The notes: generated from the letters alone by a model not told the origin. Shown: positions 42,267-51,372, numbered from the stretch's first letter. The stretch is 60,186 nt of DNA from Pseudomonadota bacterium (GCA_023457495.1 JAEWLQ010000044.1:1-60186); one strand, 5' to 3'. Made by a program: numbers and translations.

Positions 42267-42681
42267 TGTTCTATCCCCAAATGTTGTGTTCCCAATGCGC
42301 CACGCGCACCGGGTTACAAGAGGGAGTGCGTTGAATTCGGGAACGCCGCGACCGCCATGGAAATGGCCGAGTGTCCCCGAACCAAAGGGACAGATCGTGA
42401 GCGCCCATGAAACGCTTCAACTCCTGCAATGCGCCGAGACTAGCACGGGTCGTGATGAACACAACACCGGAGAAACACCGGTGGACATATAAACGTGCTG
42501 TCAACTCATTGTTTTTACACGGGATTATTTCGCATAAGCAAGGTTGCGACGGACCGAGTGGCCACCTGTGGCATACCGACCACGACATGACAACTAACTT
42601 TGTCGCGTCATTAAGGGGTGAGATACGTGCGCGTCGCGCGTTTTCGTGCACGGCGCGTCGATAAAATCGCAGGAAGAAATC
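42267..42681. promoter_or_regulatory. 415-base divergent regulatory region
   Basis: This space between the second TonB receptor (minus) and the PAS kinase (plus) is more AT-rich than its surroundings. It contains CACCGG direct repeats near 42465-42480 and a TTGACA on the minus strand (42499-42504), but no -10 box sits at the right distance from it. Short frames cross it without convincing start signals. It most likely holds promoters and operators for both genes, none of which I can place. Confidence 0.45.
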
Positions 42682-44910
42682 ATGGTCGCGCAAACTCCCG
42701 CCAATTCACGCGTCATGTCTCCGCTCGCAGACGAGTCGGATGCGCGACTGCGCGCGCTCACCGAGCACGCGCTCGAGATCATCACCGTGCAGGACGCCGC
42801 CGGCAGCTTCACGTACGTGAACGAGGCGGTCGTGCGGCACCTCGGCTACGCGTCGCGCGAGTTGTTAGGCAAGAACGCTTTCGATTTCCTCCATCCTGAT
42901 GATGCACCGCGGATGCGCCAGCATTTCAGGCACATCGTCGAAACGAACGAAGCGCGGCCCGAGCTGAATCGGTTCGAATTCCGCTTTCGCCATCGCGACG
43001 GTAGCTGGTGCTGGCTCGAGAGCGTCGCGGTGAATGCACTCGCGAATCCCGCGGTGCTCGGAATCATCGCGCACTCGCGCGACATCAACCGGCGCAAAGC
43101 GAACGAGCGCACGCTGCTGCTGAATCATGCGCGTTACCGCACGGTCGCCGATCTGTCCGAAGGTGCGGTGCACGAATATTTCCTGAACGCCGACGGCATC
43201 TACGCGCTCGAATGGATCCTCGGCGCCGAACGCGTGTATGGCTGCAATGAAGAGGAGTTCCGCCGCAGAGGCTGGCAGAGCTTTCACGTCGCCGAAGGTT
43301 GGCAGGCCGACAGCGAAGCGCGCGTGAAGCGCTACCTGGCGGGCGAAACGATCCGTTTCGTGGTGCAGATCCGCCGCGTCGATGGCGTGCTGCGCTGGAT
43401 AGAAGTGAAGAACCGGCCGATCGCCGACCCCGCGACGGGGAAGTTCTCGCGCCTGGTCGGCGTCGCGGTCGACATCACCGAGCGCAAACACGCGGCCGAT
43501 GCATTGCGGGAAAGCGAGTTCCGCTATCGCACGGTCGCCGAGCTCACGTCGGGTTTCGTCTATGAAGCCACCGTCGATGCGAACGGCGAGGCGGAGATCA
43601 TCTGGGCGAGTCCCGGCTGGGAGAATTTTTTCGGCGGCAGTTTCGCGGAGGTGAACCGGCTGGGATGGCGGCAGGCGATGCTTCCCTCCGATCACGCGAA
43701 TGCCATCCAGCGCCGGCTGCGTCTGCGCAGGGGCGAGGCGACGGAAACGGTCATGGCCTTGAAGACACTGCGCGGCGCGGTTCGCTGGGTGCACATGGCC
43801 AACCAGCCGATCGTCGCGCCCGACGGTTCGATCAGCCGCTTCATCGGGGTGGTGCACGACATCACGGACCGCAGGGCGAACGAAGAGGTCTTGCGCAGCC
43901 AGGCGCTCGCCGTCGAGGTCATGCGCGAAGGCGTCGTGCTCACGGATGGCGAGGGCGTCATCCGTATGACCAACCCGGCATTCGATCGCATGTTCGGCGT
44001 TGCGGCGGGAGAATTGATCGGCAAGCGGCTCGATCAGCTGCCATGCGATCCACCACTCGATCGAGGCCTCGCCGAGTCCACCGCCGAGGCGGCCGCGCGC
44101 TCCGGCGCGCCGCTCGTGAGCGAGGTCACCGTGCACGGCTCCCGGCGCGGGAATGGACCCGTGTTCGTGGAGTCCGCGACCACGCCGCTGGTGCTGCGTG
44201 GCGAACGCTTCTGCCTGACCATGCTGCAGGACGCCACCGCGCGCCGGCAGCTCGAGCGCGAGGTGCTGGAGGTCAGCAATCGCGAACAGCAACGCATCGG
44301 CAGCGACCTGCACGACGGTCTTGGCCAGGAGCTCACCGGTATCGCGCTGTTGCTGCGCGGCCTTGAGAGCCGCGCCGAACGCGACGCACCCGGGCTGTCG
44401 CACGCGATCGAAGAAGTGGCGCTGCTGGTGAATGACGCGATATTCACGACGCGCGCGCTCGCGCGCGGATTGTCACCGGTGACGTTCGATCGCGGCGGCC
44501 TGGCGCTCGCGCTGGAGGAGCTGGCGCGACGGCTGTCCACCATGTTTCACATCGACGTTCGCTGCGAGGCGGATGCCACGCTCGACCGCGGGCTCGAATG
44601 CGCGAACGCCTTGCACCTGTATCGCATCGCACAGGAGGCGGTCACGAATGCGGCGCAGCATGGCAATGCCGGCCAGGTGCACATCCGGCTGAGCTGGGAC
44701 GGCGACCGCGGCATGCTGCGGATCGAAGACAACGGCGTCGGCTTCGATCCCGTGCTCCACCACTCCAAGGGACTCGGCCTGCGGATCATGCATTACCGCG
44801 CGCAGATGATGGCCGGCTCCGTGCGCATCGAGAGCACCCGCGGCCGCGGCACCGTCGTGTGCTGCTGGTTCCCCAGCGGCGCCTCTCACGGCCTGCCCGA
44901 AGGTAGTTAG
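42682..44910 (+). CDS. Orphan multi-PAS sensor histidine kinase (NarL-type)
   Basis: This 742-residue protein has no membrane helices, so it is a cytoplasmic sensor. It contains four PAS-like domains (about 20-140, 145-275, 280-400, 400-520; for example YVNEAVVRHLGYASRELLGK and RFIGVVHDITDRRANEEVL). A HisKA_3 dimerisation domain follows, with RIGSDLHDGLGQELTGIALL (His544), and then an HATPase domain (IAQEAVTNAAQHGNAG, then IEDNGVGFDP and GLGLRIMHYRAQMMAGSV). The His partners NarL/FixJ-type response regulators, but no such gene is adjacent. AGGAAGAAATC precedes ATG 42682. It is divergent from the TonB receptor and its stop codon overlaps that of the fumarase gene. Confidence 0.93.
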   Translation: MVAQTPANSRVMSPLADESDARLRALTEHALEIITVQDAAGSFTYVNEAVVRHLGYASRELLGKNAFDFLHPDDAPRMRQHFRHIVETNEARPELNRFEFRFRHRDGSWCWLESVAVNALANPAVLGIIAHSRDINRRKANERTLLLNHARYRTVADLSEGAVHEYFLNADGIYALEWILGAERVYGCNEEEFRRRGWQSFHVAEGWQADSEARVKRYLAGETIRFVVQIRRVDGVLRWIEVKNRPIADPATGKFSRLVGVAVDITERKHAADALRESEFRYRTVAELTSGFVYEATVDANGEAEIIWASPGWENFFGGSFAEVNRLGWRQAMLPSDHANAIQRRLRLRRGEATETVMALKTLRGAVRWVHMANQPIVAPDGSISRFIGVVHDITDRRANEEVLRSQALAVEVMREGVVLTDGEGVIRMTNPAFDRMFGVAAGELIGKRLDQLPCDPPLDRGLAESTAEAAARSGAPLVSEVTVHGSRRGNGPVFVESATTPLVLRGERFCLTMLQDATARRQLEREVLEVSNREQQRIGSDLHDGLGQELTGIALLLRGLESRAERDAPGLSHAIEEVALLVNDAIFTTRALARGLSPVTFDRGGLALALEELARRLSTMFHIDVRCEADATLDRGLECANALHLYRIAQEAVTNAAQHGNAGQVHIRLSWDGDRGMLRIEDNGVGFDPVLHHSKGLGLRIMHYRAQMMAGSVRIESTRGRGTVVCCWFPSGASHGLPEGS

Positions 44911-46421
44911 GCCCTGATCAGCGCGATCTTCCGGCTCCATTCGGCGGGACCGGTCTGGTGGACTGACGTCCCGGTCGCGTCCACCGCCACGGTCACCGGC
45001 ATGTCCTCGACCGTGAATTCGTAGATCGCCTCCATGCCGAGATCCTCGAAGGCAACGACGTGCGATGCCTTGATCGCCTTCGACACGAGATAGGCGGCGC
45101 CGCCCACCGCCATCAGGTAGGCGGCGCGATGCTTGCGGATCGCATCGATGCCGGCCGGCCCGCGCTCGGCCTTGCCCACCATCGCGATGAGACCCGTCTT
45201 CTCGAGCATCATCTCCGTGAACTTGTCCATGCGCGTCGCGGTAGTCGGACCGGCGGGCCCCACGACTTCACCGCGCACCGGGTCGACCGGGCCGACGTAA
45301 TAGATGACGCGATTGCGGAAGTCGACCCCGGGCGGCAACGCCTCGCCCTTCGCGAACAGATCGGCGATACGTTTGTGGGCCGCGTCGCGTCCCGTGAGCA
45401 TCCTGCCGTTGAGCAGCAGCGACTCGCCCGGCTTCCAGCTCGCGACTTCCGCGGGCGTGAGCGCGTCGAGGTTCACGCGGCGCGCGCCGGGCGCCGGCGC
45501 CCAGTCGATCTTCGGCCAGTCGGAAAGCTTCGGCGCCGCGAGCTTCGCGGGCCCGCTGCCGTCGAGTGTGAAGTGCACGTGCCGCGTGGCCGCGCAGTTC
45601 GGGATCATCGCGACCGGCTTCGAGGCCGCGTGGGTCGGGTACTCGAAGATCTTCACGTCGAGCACGGTAGATAGACCACCCAGGCCCTGCGCGCCGATGC
45701 CGAGCGCGTTCACCTTCTCGTACAACTCGATGCGCAGTTCCTCGGTCTTCGACTGCGGTCCGCGCGCCTTGAGCTCCGCCATGTCGATGGGCTCCATGAG
45801 CGCTTCCTTCGCGAGTAGCATGGCCTTCTCGGCCGAGCCGCCGATGCCGATACCGAGCATGCCCGGCGGACACCAGCCCGCGCCCATGAGGGGCACGGTC
45901 TTCAATACCCAGTCGACCAGCGAGTCCGACGGGTTCAGCATCACGAATTTCGATTTGTTTTCCGAGCCGCCGCCTTTCGCGGCCACGGTGATCTCCAGCT
46001 CGTCGCCCGGCACCAGCTGCGTGTGGATGACGGCGGGTGTGTTGTCCTTCGTGTTCCTGCGCGAGAAGTTCGGATCGGACACGATCGAGGCGCGCAGCTT
46101 GTTGTCCGGATGCAGGTAGGCCCGGCGCACGCCTTCGTTGATCATGTCCTCGAAGCTCATCGAGGCGTTCCAGCGCACGTTCATGCCGACCTTGGCGAAC
46201 ACCGTGACGATGCCCGTGTCCTGGCAGATCGGGCGGCGCCCTTCGGCGCACATGCGCGAATTGGTCAGTATCTGCGCGATCGCGTCACGCGCCGCGGGAG
46301 ACTGCTCGAGCTCGTATGCCTTGCCGAGCGCGCGGATGTAGTCCGGCGGGTGGAAATACGAGATGTACTGGAGAGCGTCGCTGACGCTATCGATGAGATC
46401 CTGCTGCGTGATTTCCGTCAT
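44907..46421 (-). CDS. Class I fumarate hydratase
   Basis: This 504-residue TCA-cycle enzyme reversibly hydrates fumarate to L-malate with a [4Fe-4S] cluster. Cluster cysteines are Cys66 in ICQDTG, Cys184 in GWCPPGMLGIG and Cys276 in IPNCAATRH. Both halves of the family (hydro-lyase alpha and beta) are joined, as in FumA/FumB: the beta part starts near residue 370 with GRDAAHKRI and includes GPAGPTTATRMD. Oxygen sensitivity is typical of this class. The start is ATG 46421; a longer frame to 46610 is rejected because it overlaps the divergent NDH-2 gene. Its stop codon TAA lies in the same heptamer as the kinase stop. Confidence 0.94.
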   Translation of the reverse strand: MTEITQQDLIDSVSDALQYISYFHPPDYIRALGKAYELEQSPAARDAIAQILTNSRMCAEGRRPICQDTGIVTVFAKVGMNVRWNASMSFEDMINEGVRRAYLHPDNKLRASIVSDPNFSRRNTKDNTPAVIHTQLVPGDELEITVAAKGGGSENKSKFVMLNPSDSLVDWVLKTVPLMGAGWCPPGMLGIGIGGSAEKAMLLAKEALMEPIDMAELKARGPQSKTEELRIELYEKVNALGIGAQGLGGLSTVLDVKIFEYPTHAASKPVAMIPNCAATRHVHFTLDGSGPAKLAAPKLSDWPKIDWAPAPGARRVNLDALTPAEVASWKPGESLLLNGRMLTGRDAAHKRIADLFAKGEALPPGVDFRNRVIYYVGPVDPVRGEVVGPAGPTTATRMDKFTEMMLEKTGLIAMVGKAERGPAGIDAIRKHRAAYLMAVGGAAYLVSKAIKASHVVAFEDLGMEAIYEFTVEDMPVTVAVDATGTSVHQTGPAEWSRKIALIRA

Positions 46422-46493
46422 GACCGTCGACTCGAAGCTGAAAGACCATTTTAGCGCGGCGCGGCGAACGCGTTTCGGATAACTTTTCCACAT

Positions 46494-47798
46494 ATGCCGG
46501 ACGTGAAGAGAGTCGTGGTCGTGGGCGGTGGATTCGCGGGCCTCTGGGCGGTGCGCGCGCTGCGCAAGGCACCCGTATCGATCACGCTGATCGACCGCAG
46601 GAATCATCACCTGTTCCAGCCGCTTCTATACCAGGTGGCCACCGCGGGCCTCGCGGCGCCGTCGATCGCCGCGCCGCTGCGCCACATCCTGCGCGCGCAG
46701 CGCAACGTCACCGTGCTGATGGGCGAGGTCACGCGCATCGACACCGCGGCGCGCGCGGTCTCGGTGGGCGAGCGCACGATTCCGTACGACTATCTGCTGG
46801 TCGCGAGCGGAGCCACGCACGCGTACTTCGGTCACGACGAATGGGAGCCGCACGCGCCCGGCCTCAAGGACCTCGACGATGCGTTCGCGATCCGCGCGCG
46901 AGTGCTTTCCGCATTCGAGCAGGCCGAGTCCGCCAGCGATGACGCGCGCTGCGATTCCTGCCTGACGTTCGCCGTCATCGGCGGCGGCCCGACCGGTGTC
47001 GAGCTCGCCGGCACGCTCGCGGAAATCGCGCGCCACACGCTCAAGAACGATTTCCGCAGGATCGACACGCGCAAGGCGCGCGTACTGCTCATCGAGGCCG
47101 GCCCGCGTGTGCTCAGCGCGTTCACCGAGGATCTCTCGGCGAAAGCGCGCCGGCAGCTCGAGAAACTGGGAGTCGAGGTGCACACCGGCGCCGCGGTCTC
47201 CGAGATCGGGCCTGACTACCTGGTATTCGGCAATCAACGGGTCGCCGCGCGCACGATCCTGTGGGCCGCGGGCGTGGCCGCATCGCCGCTCGGCAAACAA
47301 CTCGCCGCGGCCGGCGCGATCGACCGCGCGGGACGCGTGAAGGTGCAACCCGATCTCAGCCTGCCCGGGCATCCGGAAGTGTTCGTCGCGGGCGATCTCG
47401 CGAACATCGCGGTGGACGGCAAGCCCGTGCCCGGCGTCGCACCCGCCGCCAAGCAGATGGGCGCGCACACCGCGCGCAATATCCGCGCCCTCATTTCGGG
47501 ACAGCCGACACGTCCGTTCCGCTACCGGGACTTCGGCGCGCTCGCCACCATCGGCCGTCATTCGGCGGTCGCGCAATTGCCAACGCTGCGGTTCTCGGGA
47601 ATCTTCGCGTGGTGGTTCTGGCTGGTGCTGCACATATTTTTTCTCATCGGCTTTCGCAGCCGCCTGATCGTGCTCATCAATTGGGCCTGGGCCTATTTCA
47701 CGTACGCGCGCGGCGCGCGCATCATCCTCGGCAACGAGGCAGAGAAGGAATCGCATGGCCGTCAAGAAAAAGGCATCCCCCAGGACGCAGCGGGCTAG
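46494..47798 (+). CDS. NADH dehydrogenase II (NDH-2 type)
   Basis: This 434-residue single-subunit FAD enzyme passes electrons from NADH to quinone without pumping protons. It has two Rossmann motifs, VVVVGGGFAGLWA at the N-terminus for FAD and FAVIGGGPTGVELA near residue 160 for NADH. FVAGDLANI is the FAD-contacting segment. The amphipathic and hydrophobic C-terminus (FAWWFWLVLHIFFLIGF to LINWAWAYFTY) anchors it to the membrane. The ATG start has no clear ribosome-binding site. The last 44 bases overlap the ParB-like gene. The 72-base upstream space is shared with the divergent fumarase, pairing two genes of respiration and central metabolism. Confidence 0.93.
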   Translation: MPDVKRVVVVGGGFAGLWAVRALRKAPVSITLIDRRNHHLFQPLLYQVATAGLAAPSIAAPLRHILRAQRNVTVLMGEVTRIDTAARAVSVGERTIPYDYLLVASGATHAYFGHDEWEPHAPGLKDLDDAFAIRARVLSAFEQAESASDDARCDSCLTFAVIGGGPTGVELAGTLAEIARHTLKNDFRRIDTRKARVLLIEAGPRVLSAFTEDLSAKARRQLEKLGVEVHTGAAVSEIGPDYLVFGNQRVAARTILWAAGVAASPLGKQLAAAGAIDRAGRVKVQPDLSLPGHPEVFVAGDLANIAVDGKPVPGVAPAAKQMGAHTARNIRALISGQPTRPFRYRDFGALATIGRHSAVAQLPTLRFSGIFAWWFWLVLHIFFLIGFRSRLIVLINWAWAYFTYARGARIILGNEAEKESHGRQEKGIPQDAAG

Positions 47799-48771
47799 GA
47801 AGAGCGGCAAGCGCGCGGTGAAGCTCGCGCCGAGCGCCGTGAAACGCGGACTCGCCGCCACCGAAGTCGCGCTGCCCATCGATCACGCCGACATCGCCGC
47901 CGTCGTCGAACTGGTGAGCAAGGCCGGTGGCGCGCCGCTCGGCGCCTATCGCGAGCCGCTCGGCGGCCGGCCGCTGTTGCTGGCGTCGCTGCCGTTCTCG
48001 GCGGTGCAGCCGACGCCATTCCAGCGCGATCTCTCGCCGACGCATGCCAAGCGTCTTGCCGGCGCCATCGAGGCGACCGCCGCGTTCCTCGATCCGCTCA
48101 TCGTCGTGCGCGGCGAGGATGGACGATTCTGGACACCGAACGGCCGCCACCGCCTGGCCGCCGCGAAGGTGCTGGCTCTCAAGCAGATCACGGTGCTGAT
48201 CTCGCCCGACGAAACCTTGTCCTATCGCATCCTCGCGCTGAACACCGAGAAGGCTCACAACCTCAAGGACAAGTCGCTCGAAGTCGTGCGCATGGCGCGC
48301 AATCTCGCCAAGCGCGAACCCACCCGCACCGAGGCGTCCCTGGCCGCGGAGTTCGAGGCGGCGGAGCTGCTGACACTGGGCCTGGTATACGAAGACAACC
48401 TGCGCTTCGGCGGCGGCGCGTACAGCCCCATGCTCAAGAAGGTAGACAGGCTCACGACCAAACCACTGCCCGCGGCATTACGCGAGCGCACGGCCTACGC
48501 GGCGCGTCTGCAGGAGATAGACGCCGAAGTGAAACGCATCGTCGAGCAACTGCAGGCGCGCGGAATGAAGTCGCCCTATCTGCGCAGCTACGTGGTGGCG
48601 CGCATAAACCCGGTGCGTTTCCACAAGATGAAGGCCGGCGACAAGAAGCCCGCAATGCCCATCGCGCAGGCCCTGCTGCGCATGCTGTCTGCCGCGAAGA
48701 AATTCGACTTGAACAAGGTGAACATGAGCGATCTCGCCTACGTGGCCGCGGGCGCCGAATCGTCCGATTAA
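47755..48771 (+). CDS. ParB-like nuclease-domain protein
   Basis: This 338-residue protein begins with a strongly basic tail (KKKASPRTQRARKSGKR). Residues about 85-150 form a ParB N-terminal-type domain (LDPLIVVRGEDGRFWTPNGRHRLAAAK). The GRHRLAA box is the part that contacts CTP or DNA in ParB proteins. A helical C-terminal region follows (EASLAAEFEAAELLTLGL; KFDLNKVNMSDLAYVA). No ParA lies nearby, and chromosomal ParB is normally next to parA, so this is a stand-alone relative of unknown job. AAGGA lies in the NDH-2 3' end, seven bases before the start, and the 44-base overlap indicates shared transcription. Confidence 0.8.
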   Translation: MAVKKKASPRTQRARKSGKRAVKLAPSAVKRGLAATEVALPIDHADIAAVVELVSKAGGAPLGAYREPLGGRPLLLASLPFSAVQPTPFQRDLSPTHAKRLAGAIEATAAFLDPLIVVRGEDGRFWTPNGRHRLAAAKVLALKQITVLISPDETLSYRILALNTEKAHNLKDKSLEVVRMARNLAKREPTRTEASLAAEFEAAELLTLGLVYEDNLRFGGGAYSPMLKKVDRLTTKPLPAALRERTAYAARLQEIDAEVKRIVEQLQARGMKSPYLRSYVVARINPVRFHKMKAGDKKPAMPIAQALLRMLSAAKKFDLNKVNMSDLAYVAAGAESSD

Positions 48772-48809
48772 CTCACTACTAAGGGGCTGAGTTTCTTCTC
48801 CGCCCCATC

Positions 48810-48824
48810 TGTCCGCCGCGGACA
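48810..48824. repeat. 15-bp palindrome after the ParB-like gene
   Basis: TGTCCGC-C-GCGGACA is a perfect inverted repeat with one central base in the 262-base space before the UrcA gene. It could be an operator or the tip of a transcript-end hairpin. Confidence 0.35.
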
Positions 48825-48857
48825 CTTCATCGAGATCCCATCACTTTCTCGACTCGG

Positions 48858-48880
48858 CGACGGGACGAAACGTCTCGTCG
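48858..48880 (+). terminator. Strong hairpin after the ParB-like gene
   Basis: CGACGGGACG (48858-48867) pairs along all ten positions (one G-U) with CGTCTCGTCG (48871-48880) across a three-A loop. It lies about 90 bases after the ParB-like stop and is followed by a short pyrimidine-rich stretch rather than a clean T-run. It is a plausible transcription terminator or stabiliser. Confidence 0.5.
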
Positions 48881-49033
48881 CGATTTCCTCATCTGCTTGC
48901 AACCGTTTCGCGGGCCTGCGCGTCTATGACAGCGTACCGATTGACACGTATTTGACTCGCCCCTCACGCCGGCAAGCGATGGGTCGGAGCTGTCGTCGGC
49001 TTGTTTTCCGCTGCTTTAACCGGAGGATCAGCC

Positions 49034-49405
49034 ATGACTCAGAATGCTTACGTTTCTCGCCGCGTTTCCGAACGCGTCACTTGCGGCGCGGCCGCCATCG
49101 CGATGACGGCGCTGCTCGCCCTCGCTTCGAATGCCCACGCGCAGAACCAGGCCGTCCAGGTTGCGCCGAGCGTTTCGATTTCGTATTCGAGCAACGAGGT
49201 CACGACGGAAGAAGGCGCCGCCAATCTGTACCTGAAACTCAAGCGCGCCGCCCGCAGTGTCTGCGATGGCTACGCGGGCGATTCGCTGCAGCGCCAGATC
49301 GTGGCGCAGAAATGCTTCGAGAAATCGCTCGAGAGCGCCGTGCGCCAGGTGAACGCGCAGCCCTTGACGGTGCTGCACGTGAAGGCAACGCGGAACTTCG
49401 GTTGA
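49034..49405 (+). CDS. UrcA family exported protein
   Basis: This 123-residue protein has a signal peptide (GAAAIAMTALLALASNAHAQ) and the UrcA domain: SISYSSNEVTTEEGAANLYLKLKRAARSVC, then KCFEKSLESAVRQVN, ending TVLHVKA. Two cysteines in the family positions should form a disulfide. UrcA proteins are small periplasmic proteins of unknown function, common in sphingomonads, Caulobacter and steroidobacters. GGAGG six bases before ATG 49034 decides the start. It stands alone and converges on the NamZ gene across a strong hairpin. Confidence 0.88.
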   Translation: MTQNAYVSRRVSERVTCGAAAIAMTALLALASNAHAQNQAVQVAPSVSISYSSNEVTTEEGAANLYLKLKRAARSVCDGYAGDSLQRQIVAQKCFEKSLESAVRQVNAQPLTVLHVKATRNFG

Positions 49406-49427
49406 ACTTCGCGAGCGGAAGACGCGG

Positions 49428-49452
49428 GGCTTCGGGTCGATGACCCGAAGCC
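49428..49452. terminator. Perfect hairpin between convergent genes
   Basis: GGCTTCGGGTC (49428-49438) and GACCCGAAGCC (49442-49452) form a perfect 11-bp stem with a 3-base loop. It lies between the UrcA stop and the stop of the convergent muramidase gene. There is no T-run on either strand, but its symmetry suits both directions. Confidence 0.6.
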
Positions 49453-49459
49453 TCTCCCG

Positions 49460-50668
49460 CTAGCGGTAGAGAATCAGATCGGCGCGCTCTTCTTCCCACT
49501 CGCGTTCGTCGCGACGGGCGAGCGCGTCGAGATCGGCCGGCACCGCCGCCGGATCATCGACCCATTCGCGCAGCAACGAGCTGCCATTGATGAGGTCGAT
49601 CGCGAGACGGGTGTGTTCGTACTCGTAGGGAAAATCGCGCCACAGCTGGTATTCACCGCGCAGCCGGCGGATGCACTTGAACGTGCCTGCCAGCAGCCGC
49701 CACGGGCGGAACTCGCCGTGTTGATAGGCGCCGTCATCGACGTGGATCTGGAAGCCCGCGCACAACTTGCCCGAGTATTTGTGGAAGGTCGGCTCGAACC
49801 AGCAAGGCCGCAGGCGGCATCCCTCGATCCACGCGGGCACGATGCGCTGCATCGCGGTGAGCAGCGAACGGGGATCGAGCCCCGGCGCGCCCAGTAGTTC
49901 GAGCGGGCGGGTCGTGCCCCGGCCCTCAGACAAGGTTGTCCCTTCGAGCATCACGGTGCCGGCGTACGCGCGCGCCATCGAAAGGTTCGCGGCGTTCGGG
50001 CTCGGATTCACCCACGGCCGCTCGCCGATCGGCCAGCCGAAGCCCGGCGCTTCGTCGGGTTTCCAGCCGCGCATCGGAATCACGCGGTAGTCGACCGCAA
50101 GCTTGAAATGACTCACGAACCACATGCCGAGCTCGCCCAGGGTGAGGCCATGGCGCATCGGCAGAGGGCCGGCGCCGACGAAGCTTTCCCAGCCCGCACG
50201 CAGCTTCAATCCTTCGACCGGCCGCCCGGCCGGATTCGGACGGTCCAGCACCCACACGGTCTTGCCGTGCTTCGCGGCCGCCTCGAGCACATATAAGAGT
50301 GTGGTGATGAACGTGTAGATGCGGCAGCCCAGGTCCTGCAGATCGACGAGCAGCACGTCGAAGTGCCCGAGCATCTCCTCGGTGGGGCGGCGCACGTCGC
50401 CATACAGGCTGAACACGGGAATGGCATGTACCGGGTCGCGAAAGTCCGGCGACTCGACCATGTTGTCCTGCTTGTCGCCGCGCAGCCCGTGCTGCGGGCC
50501 GAACGCCGCGGTGATCTCGAGCCCGCGAACGGCGCGCAATGCGTCGAGCGAGTGTTCGAACTCCGCCGTCATGGACGCGGGATGCGCGAGCAGCGCGACA
50601 CGGCGTCCCTCGAGCTCGCGCAACAGTTTGATGTCGCCTAACAGGCGATCGATGCCGAATTGAACCAC
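49460..50668 (-). CDS. Exo-beta-N-acetylmuramidase NamZ family (DUF1343)
   Basis: This 402-residue protein belongs to the DUF1343/NamZ family, whose Bacillus member cleaves terminal MurNAc from peptidoglycan fragments. Recognised segments are VALLAHPASMTAEFEHSLDAL, FGPQHGLRGDKQDNM, VLLVDLQDLGCRIYTFITTL, VLDRPNPAGR, and LSEGRGTTRPLELLGAPGLD with the family's core acidic residues. There is no obvious signal peptide, so it probably acts on recycled muropeptides inside the cell. The start is GTG 50668. It follows the DOMON-like gene by 29 bases and may be in one unit with it. Confidence 0.88.
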   Translation of the reverse strand: MVQFGIDRLLGDIKLLRELEGRRVALLAHPASMTAEFEHSLDALRAVRGLEITAAFGPQHGLRGDKQDNMVESPDFRDPVHAIPVFSLYGDVRRPTEEMLGHFDVLLVDLQDLGCRIYTFITTLLYVLEAAAKHGKTVWVLDRPNPAGRPVEGLKLRAGWESFVGAGPLPMRHGLTLGELGMWFVSHFKLAVDYRVIPMRGWKPDEAPGFGWPIGERPWVNPSPNAANLSMARAYAGTVMLEGTTLSEGRGTTRPLELLGAPGLDPRSLLTAMQRIVPAWIEGCRLRPCWFEPTFHKYSGKLCAGFQIHVDDGAYQHGEFRPWRLLAGTFKCIRRLRGEYQLWRDFPYEYEHTRLAIDLINGSSLLREWVDDPAAVPADLDALARRDEREWEEERADLILYR

Positions 50669-50697
50669 GCGCGTAGCTTAACTGACGCGCGCGCGGG

Positions 50698-51255
50698 TCA
50701 TCGCAGTTCGACGACAAATGCCGCGGCGTCGTGGAAGTCGGGTTTATCCGACGGGTGGCGCAGCGCCCAATATGACAGCGCGCCGGTTCGGCTCTCGATG
50801 ACCGAGCTGCAACCGACCCGCAGGATGCCGCCTCCCGGGGTATCCCCGGCGAACCAGCCGGATTCGACGACGACGTCCAACCCGAGCGAGTCCGCGTCCA
50901 CACGCCAGCGAGCTTCCGCTGGCGCTTCATCGAGCTCGGCCATGCCGGCGCGGTAGTTCGTGAACCGGTAGGCAGCCCAGGCTCCGGAGGGCGCGAAGTT
51001 GTACTCGCGGTATTCGTGTTCGCCGCGGCTCACGAAGACCTCGAAACAGGTGTGACGCCATAGGCCGTCCGCGCGCACGGGCGTGCGCGGCCGCGGCACT
51101 TCGAGCGAGTCCGGTTCGGCGCGCAACCGGAAATCGAACGCGAGCCTGGCCGGCGATGCGCGCCGGACCTGCACCGAGAAATCGACGACCGGACTCCTGT
51201 CGCAGGCCGGATGTGGCGAAAGCGCGCGGCGCGCGCCCGGAAAATCGCTGTGCAT
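50698..51255 (-). CDS. DOMON-like domain protein
   Basis: This 185-residue beta-rich protein has no clear signal peptide. FSVQVRRASPARLAFDFRLRAEPDSLEVP, LWRHTCFEVFV, EYNFAPSGAWAAYRFTNY and SYWALRHPSDKPDFHDAAAFVVEL fit the DOMON-like (carbohydrate-binding-module-like) family. Such proteins bind ligands such as sugars or haem; this subfamily is uncharacterised. ATG 51255 is used, and ATG 51267 is possible, both without a good ribosome-binding site. It precedes the NamZ muramidase in the same direction, suggesting a role with cell-wall sugars. It is divergent from the exported methyltransferase-like gene. Confidence 0.78.
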   Translation of the reverse strand: MHSDFPGARRALSPHPACDRSPVVDFSVQVRRASPARLAFDFRLRAEPDSLEVPRPRTPVRADGLWRHTCFEVFVSRGEHEYREYNFAPSGAWAAYRFTNYRAGMAELDEAPAEARWRVDADSLGLDVVVESGWFAGDTPGGGILRVGCSSVIESRTGALSYWALRHPSDKPDFHDAAAFVVELR

Positions 51256-51372
51256 CGCGGCAAGCATACGCCGACTACAATGCGCCGGAGTCCTCGCCAG
51301 GAGGAGTGTCCGGCACGCCGAAAGCAATTCCAGCGCGGGTTCGGCCGCGCACAATGCGCCGAGGAGAATCCC

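Noticed and set aside
42499..42504. TTGACA on the minus strand upstream of the second TonB receptor
   Set aside because: No acceptable -10 box lies 15-19 bases downstream, so it was not called a promoter.
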